Positions 8,548-16,251 of a stretch of 64,000 nucleotides of DNA are shown piece by piece. The first letter of the stretch is position 1, and each line of letters opens with the position of its first letter. Source of the DNA: PALSA-911 sp963743035 (GTDB taxonomy: Bacteria > Pseudomonadota > Alphaproteobacteria > Acetobacterales > Acetobacteraceae); the NCBI GenBank assembly GCA_963743035.1, contig CAVUOB010000015.1:1-64000 (forward strand). Reading direction: 5' to 3'. The position numbers and the translations under genes are program-made. The notes under the pieces are model-generated. The model ran no database searches, had not been told where the DNA came from, and saw nothing but the letters and a program-made list of their open reading frames with translations.

Positions 8548-10147
8548 ATGCGCGATTTCCAGCTACCCGGCCGCAGCCCCGTCTATGCCACCAACGGCAT
8601 GGCCGCCACCTCCATGCCGGCCGCCACGCTCACCGCGCTGGACGTGCTGCGCGCCGGCGGCAACGCGATGGACGCGGCGGTGGCCGCGGTCGCCGTGCTC
8701 GGCGTGATCGAGCCGCAATCCACCGGCATCGGCGGCGACTGCTTCTGCCTCTACGCCCCTGCCGGTACCGGCAAGGTGATCGCGCTGAACGGCTCCGGCC
8801 GCGCCGGCGCCGGCTATTCCATCGACTGGTTCGAAAGCCAGGGCATCGCCGGAATCGAAAACACCTCGCCGCATACCGTCACCATTCCCGGCGCGGTGAA
8901 CGCCTGGGAAACCCTGCTCGCCGCCTATGGCACCAAGGGCCTCGGCGAACTCCTGCAGCCCGCGATCCGCTTCGCCGCCGAGGGCTGGCCGGTGCACTCC
9001 AAGGTCTCCTGGGACTGGAAGCGCAACGAGGACAAGCTGCGCAAGAACGCCGCCCATGCCTTCCTGCCGAACGGCCGCGCGCCCGAAGCCGGCGACCGCT
9101 TCGTCCAACCGCAACTCGCCGCCACGCTGCGCGCCATCGCCAAGCACGGCGCCCGGGCGTTCTACGAAGGCCCGATCGCCGCCGACATGGTCGCCACGCT
9201 GCGCGCGCGCGGCGGCCTGCAGACCGAGGCGGATTTTGCCGCCGGCCTGGCCAACGCGCAGTTCGTCACCCCGATCAGCATCCCCTGGCGCGGCTATGAC
9301 ATCTACCAGTGCCCGCCGAACGGCTCGGGCATGCTGGTGCTGATGATGATGGGCATCCTCGGCGGCCTCGATACGCCTTCCGAAGGCCCGCTCTCCGCCC
9401 GTCGCCTGCACCGCCACACCGAGGCGGCCCGCCTGGTCTATCGCGACCGCGACGCCTTCCTCGCCGATCCCACCCAGGTGAACGTCCCGGTCGATCGCCT
9501 GACCAGCGGGCAGTATCTCGGCGCGCATGCGCGCGCTGATCGACGACGCCCGCGCCATGCCGCATCTTCCCGCGCCGGGGGAGGCGATGCTGCCGGTGCA
9601 CGCCGACACGGTCTACCTCACCGTCGTCGATCGCGACGGCAATGCCTGCAGCTTCATCAACTCGCTGTTCCAGGCTTTCGGCTCCGCCATCCTGGCCGAG
9701 GATTCCGGCGTCATGCTGCAGAACCGCGGCTTCGGCTTCCGCGTCGAACGCGGCCACCCGAACTGCATCGCGCCGAACAAGCGCCCGATGCACACGATCA
9801 TCCCGGGCATGGTCATGAAGGACGGCCAGGCGGTCATGCCCTACGGCGTCATGGGCGGACATTTCCAGCCGATGGGCCAGAGCCTGTTCCTGACCAACAT
9901 GCTGGAATTCGGCCTGGACATCCAGGAAGCGATCGATCTGCCCCGGCTGTTTCCCTACGCCGGCAAGCTCCAGGTGGAGCGCGGCATTCCCGCCGATACC
10001 GTCCGCGAACTCGCCCGCATGGGCCACGACATCGAAACCATCGAAACGCCGCATGGCGGCGGCCAGGCGATCTGGATCGACCGCAAACGCGGCTGCCTCG
10101 TCGCCGGCTCCGAACCCCGCAAGGACGGCCTCGCCCTCGGGTATTGA
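8548..10147 (+). CDS. Gamma-glutamyltransferase-family protein, copy 1 (one +1 shift as written)
   Basis: Ntn-hydrolase of the GGT family, about 533 residues after correction. The large-subunit part has GGNAMDAAVAAVAVLGVIEP and STGIGGDCF near the start and PPNGSGMLVLMMMGIL at about 250. The autocatalytic nucleophile is the Thr of the DTVYLTVVDRDGN block, followed by small-subunit motifs RPMHTIIPG and MGGHFQP. No signal peptide, so unlike periplasmic GGT it is probably cytoplasmic and may act on other gamma-glutamyl or acyl amides. The frame breaks at about 9525-9530, where YLGA continues as MRALIDDARAMP after removal of one base. Start ATG has a GGGAG ribosome site. Confidence 0.8.
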
Positions 10148-10308
10148 TGCCGGCAGCGTTCCGCGGGGGGCGTCAGGCAGGACCGGCAACAGGGTTGACC
10201 GGATCGGCGAACGCCGCGTATCCGGCGCCACGTTCGATTTCCAATTATCTATCGGGGTCGGGCCAGACATCGCGCGGTCGGCCGCGCAGGCCCGAGGGAG
10301 ATTTCAGC

Positions 10309-10362
10309 ATGCGTCTTGAACCCGGCTACACGCGGACGGCAGCTTCCATGGCCGTTCGATGA
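10309..10362 (+). CDS. Short upstream ORF (17 codons) overlapping the aminotransferase start
   Basis: A strong GAGGGAG ribosome site precedes ATG 10309. The frame encodes MRLEPGYTRTAASMAVR and ends with a TGA that overlaps the next ATG (ATGA at 10359). The aminotransferase itself has no clear ribosome site, so it may depend on translation of this leader. No homology recognised. Confidence 0.4.
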   Translation: MRLEPGYTRTAASMAVR

Positions 10363-11528
10363 GCGTTCCCACGGCGCTCCCGTCCCAGCGCGAGCTGTTC
10401 GATATCCCGCCGGACGTCTGCTATCTGAACGCCGGCTTCGTCACCCCTATCCCGCGCTGCGTGCGAGCGGCCGGGGAGGCAGGCGTGGCGGCGAAGGCCG
10501 CGCCGTGGCATCTCACCCGTGCCTCCTTCTACACGGATGTGGAGGCAGCGCGGGAAGCCGCGGCAGGCTTGATCGGCGCCGAGGCGCAGGACATCGCAAT
10601 CGTCGGCGCCACCAGCTACGGCATCGCCACCGCGGGCGCCAACCTGGCCCTTGCGCCGGGGCAGGTCGTGCTGGTGATGGAGGGCGAGCACGCATCGCAG
10701 ACCTATGAGTGGATCCGCTTGGCCGAGGCGACCGGCGGGGAGCTCGAAATCCTGCCCCGCCCGGCCGATGACGACTGGACGGCGGCATTCCTGCGGCGCC
10801 TGGCCGATGCTGTGGCACCGCCCGTCGCCATCGTTGCCGCAACGAACGTGCACTGGGTACTGGGCAGCGCGCTGGATCTCGAAGCGATCGGTGCAGCGGC
10901 CCGCGCGCGGGGCGCGGCGCTGGTGGTCGACGGCACGCAGAGCATCGGCGTCCGCCCGTTCGATGTGCGACGCGTGGATCCCGATTTCCTCGTCTTCGCC
11001 ACCTATAAATGGCTGCTGGGGCCGTACGGCCTGGCGTTCCTGTATGCCGCGCCGCGCCGCCAGCACGGCCGGCCGCTGGAACAGCACGCCTTCAGCCGCG
11101 CGGGCGCCGACCAGGCGGTGAACCGCTATGATTTCGGGCTGGAATTCATGCCCGGCGCCCGCCGGTACGACATGGGCGAGCGCGCGAATTTCGTCACGAT
11201 CCCGATGGCGGTCGCGGCATTGCGGCAGGTCCAGGCATGGGGCGTGCCGGCCATCGCCGCGCGGCTGCGCGGACTGACGACGCGCGCGGCCGATGCAGCG
11301 CTGGCGATCGGCCTGGAGACGGTGCCGGCATCGCTGCGTTCGGACAACATTCTCGGCCTGCGTTTCCCGGGCGGCTTTCCTTCCGGCCTGGTCGAACATT
11401 TGGCCGCCGGGAACATCCATGTCAGCGCCCGCAACGATGTGCTGCGGGTCGCGCCACATGTCTATAACGACGAGGCGGATATCGACCGGCTGATCGAAGC
11501 GATCCGCCGCTTCCTCGCACGCGGCTGA
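10359..11528 (+). CDS. Class V (PLP-dependent) aminotransferase, isopenicillin N epimerase/cysteine desulfurase-like
   Basis: 389 residues. The PLP lysine lies in the VFATYKWLLGPYGLAFLY segment (about 210), preceded by VVDGTQSIGVRPFD (the Asp that contacts the pyridine ring and the Gln after it). The N-terminal CYLNAGFVTPIPR stretch is typical of class V enzymes acting on amino acids (epimerase, kynureninase-like and desulfurase-like branches). No cysteine loop typical of IscS is visible, so I do not call it a desulfurase. The ATG overlaps the stop of a short leader ORF. The 3' end overlaps the convergent permease frame by 67 bases. The neighbouring amino-acid importer suggests an amino-acid substrate. 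Confidence 0.8.
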   Translation: MSVPTALPSQRELFDIPPDVCYLNAGFVTPIPRCVRAAGEAGVAAKAAPWHLTRASFYTDVEAAREAAAGLIGAEAQDIAIVGATSYGIATAGANLALAPGQVVLVMEGEHASQTYEWIRLAEATGGELEILPRPADDDWTAAFLRRLADAVAPPVAIVAATNVHWVLGSALDLEAIGAAARARGAALVVDGTQSIGVRPFDVRRVDPDFLVFATYKWLLGPYGLAFLYAAPRRQHGRPLEQHAFSRAGADQAVNRYDFGLEFMPGARRYDMGERANFVTIPMAVAALRQVQAWGVPAIAARLRGLTTRAADAALAIGLETVPASLRSDNILGLRFPGGFPSGLVEHLAAGNIHVSARNDVLRVAPHVYNDEADIDRLIEAIRRFLARG

Positions 11529-13495
11529 TCCCGGTCCTCGGCGCGGCGAACCAGCCGCGTCAGGGTAAAGCAGGGCACGAAATACAGCACGGCGACGGCC
11601 AGGTACATCTCCGGCGCCTCGGCGCGCCAGGCCGGATCCGCGATGGCCGCACGGGCGCTGCCGAGCAGGTCGAACAACCCGACGATTAGAACCAGCGACG
11701 TGTCCTTGAACGCGCCGATGCAGGTGTTCGCCAGCGCCGGCAGGCTGGCCCGCAGCGCCTGCGGCAGGATCACCAGGCGCATCGCCTTCCAGCGCGACAG
11801 CCCAAGCGCCATGGCCGCGTCCGTCTGGCCCTCCGGCACCAGCTGCAGCCCGCCGCGCAGAGCCTCGGCCAGGTAGGCGCCGGTCACCAGCACCAGCGCC
11901 GTCAGCACCCGCGGCAGCTTGCCCACCGACCAGTCCGAGGGCAGCAGCACCGGCAGCAGAAACGCGGAGGCCAGCAGGATCGTAACCAACGGCACCGCCC
12001 GTGCCGCCGCGACGAAGCCGCGCGAAGCCGCCGACAGCGCGCCGAACCGCGAACGCCGCGCCAGCACCAGCAGGATGGCGAGCGGCGCCGCCGCCAGGAT
12101 GGTGGTCATGGCAAGCCAGAGCGTCAGCGGCAGGCCGCCCCAATCGGCCGCCTGCACCGGAACCAGCCCCGCCCCGCCGGCCATCAGCCACAGGCAGATG
12201 CTCCACGCGACGCACCACAGCAGCCCCAGTCCGCGGCGAGGGCGGCCCAGGCTGAGGGCAACCATGCCGATCGTCATGGCGATGACCAGGACCGGACGCC
12301 AGCGCAGCTCTTCCGGGTAGGTGCCGAACAGCACCAGCGGCCATTTCTCCGCCAGCACCGCCCAGCAGGCCCCGCTCGCCCGCCGGCACGCTCCGGCCCC
12401 GCCGCTCCAAACCGCGTCGAGCACCGCCCATCGCAGCGCAAACCAGCCGAGCGCGCACACCACCGCGCCCAGCAGGATTTGCGCCGGCCAGGAGCGCCTG
12501 GCCGGCGCCTCCTCGGTTCTACTGTTCTCCGTGCCGACCAGCCGATAGCGGTTGTATCGGCGGTCCAGCGCATCGACGATGGCGCCGAGCGTCAGATTGA
12601 TGAGCAGGAAGGCGCCGAGGACCAGCACGATGCCCTCCAGCGCCTGCCCGGTCTGCGTGATGGCGGTGTCCGCGACCGATGCCAGATCCGGATACCCGAT
12701 GGCGATCGCCAGCGTGCTGTTCTTCACCAGCCCCACGCACTGGATGGCGAGTGGCGGCAACACCAGCCGCAGCGCCTGCGGCAGCACCACCAGGCGCAGC
12801 ACGGCGGCCGGCCGCAGGCCGAGTGCCAGCGCGGCGTCGCGCTGCCCGGACGACACCGCGCGAAAGCCTGCACCGAAAATCTCGGAGAGGTACGCGGCAT
12901 GAAACAATGCGAGCCCCCCGACCAGGGCCACCATCTCCGGGCTCAATGTCCAGCCGCCGGTAAAGCCGAAGCCGGCCCGGTGCGGCAGGGACAGGAAGGG
13001 GAAGGCGGGCAGCACCAGGCCGCGTATACTCAGGAACACGCCCGGCAGCGGCGACCAGGCTGCGGTTACCGGCGGCAACAGCGCCCGCAGCAGCCCGGAC
13101 CACAGAAACAGCTGCAGCAGTACCGGCGTGTTGCGCAACGGTTCCACGATGCAGCCTGCCACCGCGGCCGGAAGCCCATCGCGGCGGCGCAGCATCGCCA
13201 GCGCGACGCCGCCCAGCACGGCCAGCGGCAACGCCAGTGCGATGGCGAACAGCGTGTTCGCCAGCCCCGCCAGCAGCACCAGCGCGTAGCTGTCATCCGA
13301 ATTTACCGGAAATGGCGCGCTGGCGATCTGAAAGCCCGCAGGCTCCCCCAGGAAGCCGAAGCCGGTATGGATGCCGCGCGCTGCCAGCCGCGCATCCACA
13401 CCTTGCAGCGCCAGCGCCGCCAGCAGCAGCCCCGCCAGCAGGAATGCGCCGCCCCGCGCCCTGTTGAACAGCGTCCTACTGGATGGGCGGCGCAT
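11462..13495 (-). CDS. Fused AapQ-AapM-like amino-acid ABC transporter permease
   Basis: A single 677-codon frame holds two complete HisM-type permease domains. Residues about 60-310 match AapQ: EPLRNTPVLLQLFLWSG, then an EAA loop around ALGLRPAAVLRLVVLPQALRL. Residues about 335-650 match AapM: WAVLDAVWSGG, a GACWAVLAEKW segment and a second EAA loop around ALGLSRWKAMRLVILPQALR. In the usual aapJQMP systems these are two ~380-400-residue proteins that pair in the membrane. Here there is no stop or ATG in the joint (about 12490-12540); an internal GTG start near there cannot be excluded. The ATG overlaps the end of the upstream binding-protein gene. No AapP ATPase follows, so it must come from elsewhere. 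Confidence 0.8.
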   Translation of the reverse strand: MRRPSSRTLFNRARGGAFLLAGLLLAALALQGVDARLAARGIHTGFGFLGEPAGFQIASAPFPVNSDDSYALVLLAGLANTLFAIALALPLAVLGGVALAMLRRRDGLPAAVAGCIVEPLRNTPVLLQLFLWSGLLRALLPPVTAAWSPLPGVFLSIRGLVLPAFPFLSLPHRAGFGFTGGWTLSPEMVALVGGLALFHAAYLSEIFGAGFRAVSSGQRDAALALGLRPAAVLRLVVLPQALRLVLPPLAIQCVGLVKNSTLAIAIGYPDLASVADTAITQTGQALEGIVLVLGAFLLINLTLGAIVDALDRRYNRYRLVGTENSRTEEAPARRSWPAQILLGAVVCALGWFALRWAVLDAVWSGGAGACRRASGACWAVLAEKWPLVLFGTYPEELRWRPVLVIAMTIGMVALSLGRPRRGLGLLWCVAWSICLWLMAGGAGLVPVQAADWGGLPLTLWLAMTTILAAAPLAILLVLARRSRFGALSAASRGFVAAARAVPLVTILLASAFLLPVLLPSDWSVGKLPRVLTALVLVTGAYLAEALRGGLQLVPEGQTDAAMALGLSRWKAMRLVILPQALRASLPALANTCIGAFKDTSLVLIVGLFDLLGSARAAIADPAWRAEAPEMYLAVAVLYFVPCFTLTRLVRRAEDRDQPRARKRRIASISRSISASSL

Positions 13496-14519
13496 AGAGC
13501 AGCCCGCCCTTGTTCCACAACGCGTTCAACCCACGCTGGAGATGCAGCTTCGTGTCGGGGCCGAGGTTGCGATCGAACACCTCGCCATAATTGCCGACGG
13601 CCTGGATCGCCCGGTAGGCCCATGCTTCATCCAGCCCGAATGCCTTGCCGATCCCCGGCGTGACGCCGAGCAGGCGCAGCATCTCGGGATTGGCGTCGCT
13701 CTTGCGCGCCTCGACGGTGGCCTGGGTTACGCCCAGCTCCTCGGCCGCGATCAGCACGTTGATCGTCCAGCGCGCGATCGCCAGGAATTGCGGATCGTCG
13801 TTGCGCACCATGGGGCCGAGCGGCGACTTGGTGATGCGCTCCGGCAGGATCACGTAGTCGTCCACCTCCGGTGCGCGTGCGGCCCGGCTGGCGGACAGCG
13901 TGGAGGCATCGGACAGGTACACGTCGCAGCGCCCCGCGTAGAATGCCGATTCCAGCTCGGCCAGGTCCTCGATCACCACGGGGTGGAAGGCCATCTTGTG
14001 GCCCTTGAAATAGTCCACCAGGTTCTGCTGGTTGACCGTTCCCGGCTGCACGCAGACCGCGGCGCCGTCGAGTTGCGTCGCGCTGGCGACGCCGAGCTTC
14101 TTCGGCACCATGAACGCCTGCCCGTCATAGAAGGTGATGCCGGCGAAGCTCAGGCCCAGCGCATAGTCGCGGCTCGAGGTCCAGGTGGTGTTGCGTGCCA
14201 GGACATCGACCTCGCCCGCCTGCAGCGCCGAAAAGCGTTGCTGGGAACTCAGCGGAACGAACCGCACCTTGTCCGCCGCGCCAAGCACGCCAGCGGCCAG
14301 GGCGCGGCAATAATCCACGTCCAAACCCGTCCACCGCCCGCGGCTGTCCGGCATCGAGAGGCCGGCAGAACCCTGACTGACGCCGCAGACGAGCTCGCCG
14401 CGCGCCTTTACCTTGTCGAGCGTCGGACCAGCCAGCGCACAGGACGCCCATGTCGTGAGGGTCAGGGCGGCAACGACAGCAAGGGTCGATTTCACGAGAC
14501 ACATCCGTTCGCTCTCCAT
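13476..14519 (-). CDS. General L-amino-acid ABC transporter substrate-binding protein (AapJ-like)
   Basis: 347 residues with a signal peptide (charged MESERMCLVKS then a hydrophobic stretch ending near SCALAG), so periplasmic. The mature protein opens LDKVKARGELVCGVSQGSAGLS and contains WTGLDVDYCRALAAGVLG and DVLARNTTWTSSRD, both hallmarks of AapJ/BztA. It captures a broad range of L-amino acids for the importer. The gene is first in a two-gene unit; the fused permease starts 20 bases before its stop. An alternative ATG at 14504 would shorten the leader by five residues. The amidase gene is divergent, 195 bases away. Confidence 0.85.
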   Translation of the reverse strand: MESERMCLVKSTLAVVAALTLTTWASCALAGPTLDKVKARGELVCGVSQGSAGLSMPDSRGRWTGLDVDYCRALAAGVLGAADKVRFVPLSSQQRFSALQAGEVDVLARNTTWTSSRDYALGLSFAGITFYDGQAFMVPKKLGVASATQLDGAAVCVQPGTVNQQNLVDYFKGHKMAFHPVVIEDLAELESAFYAGRCDVYLSDASTLSASRAARAPEVDDYVILPERITKSPLGPMVRNDDPQFLAIARWTINVLIAAEELGVTQATVEARKSDANPEMLRLLGVTPGIGKAFGLDEAWAYRAIQAVGNYGEVFDRNLGPDTKLHLQRGLNALWNKGGLLYAPPIQ

Positions 14520-14713
14520 GGGGGCTCGGTCAGAGCAAATATCGGTGGAAAAGGCAAATCAGGCCCGGCGGCTGGCGTACGGATGCGGGATCGGTCTGAA
14601 GTGTCATCCGCAACGAAGTCGAGCCACCGGTCTGGCGGGACCCGAATGAACCCTGGCCTCGCCGGCCGGTTCACGCGAAGATCCGTTGGGATGGATTTCC
14701 GGAGGGAGACACG

Positions 14714-16207
14714 ATGACCGAGCCTTGCGATCTCACCGCGCTCGATGCGCGCTTTCTGATCGGCGCCAAGAAGCTGTCGCCGTCCGAGCTGCTGGAAAGC
14801 TGCATTGCCCGGATCGAGGCCATCGATCCCGCCGTCAACGCCATTCCCGAGCGCGATTTCGACCGTGCCCGGAAGGCGGCGAAGCACGCCGACGACATGG
14901 TGGCGCATGGCGGAACGCTGCCGCCGCTGCACGGCCTGCCGATCGGCATCAAGGATCTGGAGGACGCCGCCGGCCTGCGCACCACCCATGGCAGCCCGAT
15001 TTTTCGCGATTTCGTCGCATCCCGGGACCAGGGCGCGGTGGGCCGGGTGCGCGCGGCCGGCGGGATCATCGTCGGCAAGACCAACGTGCCGGAATTCGGC
15101 GCCGGCGCGAACACCCGCAACACCGTCTACGGCGTCACCGGCAACGCGTTCGATCCGGGCAAATCCGCCGCCGGCTCCTCCGGCGGTTCGGCGGTCGCGC
15201 TGGCAACCGGCATGGTCCCGCTCGCCACTGGCTCGGACACCGGCGGCTCGCTGCGCAATCCGGCTGCCTTCAACGGCATCGTCGGCTACCGCCCCACGCC
15301 TGGCCTGGTGGCGAACGAAAAGCGCGCGCTTGGCTGGTCGCCTTTGCCGGTGCTCGGCCCGATGGCGCGCACCGTGGCCGATGCCGCCCTGCTGCTCTCG
15401 GTCATGGCCAGCGACGACAAGCGCGATCCGCTGGCCAGCACGATCGACGGGCGCGCAGTGCGCCATCCCGGCGAGTTCCACCCGCTGCCGGCAATCGACC
15501 TGTCGCGCCTGCGCGCGGCGTTCACGCCCGATTTCGGCTTCGCGCCGACGGAGCGCCACATCGCCGAAGTCTTCGCCGAGAAGACCGGCCTGTTTCGCAA
15601 CATCTTCGCCCGCGCCGAGGACAAGGCGCCCGATTGCCGCGACTGCGACACCGCTTTCGAGGTGCTGCGCGCGCAGAGCTTCCTGGCCGGCCATCTGGAA
15701 AAGACCCGCACCCGCCCGCAGGATGTCGGGCCCAACATCATCGCCAATGTCGAGGAGGGGCTGCGCTATTCGGCGCTGGACGTGGCCCAGGCGCACGCCC
15801 ACCAGACCGCGATGTATCACCGCTGGCAGGCGTTCTTCGAGGATTTCGACGTCATCCTGACCCCGGCCATCACCATCAGCCCGCGCTCCTGGCGCGAGCT
15901 CTATCCGGCCGAGATCGACGGCAAGCCGACCCGCACCTATTTCCACTGGCTGGCGCTCGCCTATGCGGTCACGCTGGTCGGCCATCCCGCGATTTCGCTG
16001 CCGCTGGGCACCGACCGCCACGGCATGCCGTTCGGCCTGCAGATCGTCGGCCCGCGCGGCGGCGATGCGAAGGTGCTGGCGGTGGCCGGCGCGCTGGAAC
16101 GCGTGCTGGCGGCCGATCCTCGCACCGCCCGTCCGGTGCCAGACCTGGCCAGCCTAAAGGCCGCCAGGCCGATCCGCGAGAGCGAGGCGTTCCTGAGCTT
16201 CGCCTAG
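14714..16207 (+). CDS. Amidase-signature-family amidase
   Basis: 497 residues of the amidase-signature family, which uses a Ser-cisSer-Lys triad. The Lys is in GLPIGIKDLEDAAG (about 80), the cis-Ser in AAGSSGGSAVALATG (about 155) and the nucleophile Ser in GSDTGGSLRNPAAFNG (about 180). Members hydrolyse small amides, carbamoyl compounds or amide-linked amino acids; the substrate here is not decidable. No signal peptide. GGAGGGAG ribosome site just upstream. The gene ends in a strong shared terminator with metE. Confidence 0.88.
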   Translation: MTEPCDLTALDARFLIGAKKLSPSELLESCIARIEAIDPAVNAIPERDFDRARKAAKHADDMVAHGGTLPPLHGLPIGIKDLEDAAGLRTTHGSPIFRDFVASRDQGAVGRVRAAGGIIVGKTNVPEFGAGANTRNTVYGVTGNAFDPGKSAAGSSGGSAVALATGMVPLATGSDTGGSLRNPAAFNGIVGYRPTPGLVANEKRALGWSPLPVLGPMARTVADAALLLSVMASDDKRDPLASTIDGRAVRHPGEFHPLPAIDLSRLRAAFTPDFGFAPTERHIAEVFAEKTGLFRNIFARAEDKAPDCRDCDTAFEVLRAQSFLAGHLEKTRTRPQDVGPNIIANVEEGLRYSALDVAQAHAHQTAMYHRWQAFFEDFDVILTPAITISPRSWRELYPAEIDGKPTRTYFHWLALAYAVTLVGHPAISLPLGTDRHGMPFGLQIVGPRGGDAKVLAVAGALERVLAADPRTARPVPDLASLKAARPIRESEAFLSFA

Positions 16208-16212
16208 GCAAG

Positions 16213-16245
16213 ACGCCGGGCATGGAACCTCGCCATGCCCGGCGT
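16213..16245. terminator. Bidirectional intrinsic terminator between the amidase and metE genes
   Basis: A perfect 13-bp stem, ACGCCGGGCATGG pairing with CCATGCCCGGCGT, encloses a 7-base loop. It sits in the 44-base gap between two convergent genes, so it can end both transcripts, although the flanking T runs are short. Confidence 0.75.
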
Positions 16246-16251
16246 TTGAAC

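Noticed and set aside
9520..9535. Programmed frameshift in GGT copy 1
   Set aside because: No slippery heptamer or conserved downstream structure, and the same +1 type occurs in many unrelated genes.
12480..12560. Fusion of the permeases as an artefact of one extra base
   Set aside because: Both permease domains are in the same frame, so a single extra base cannot create the fusion; a lost stop would have to be a substitution.
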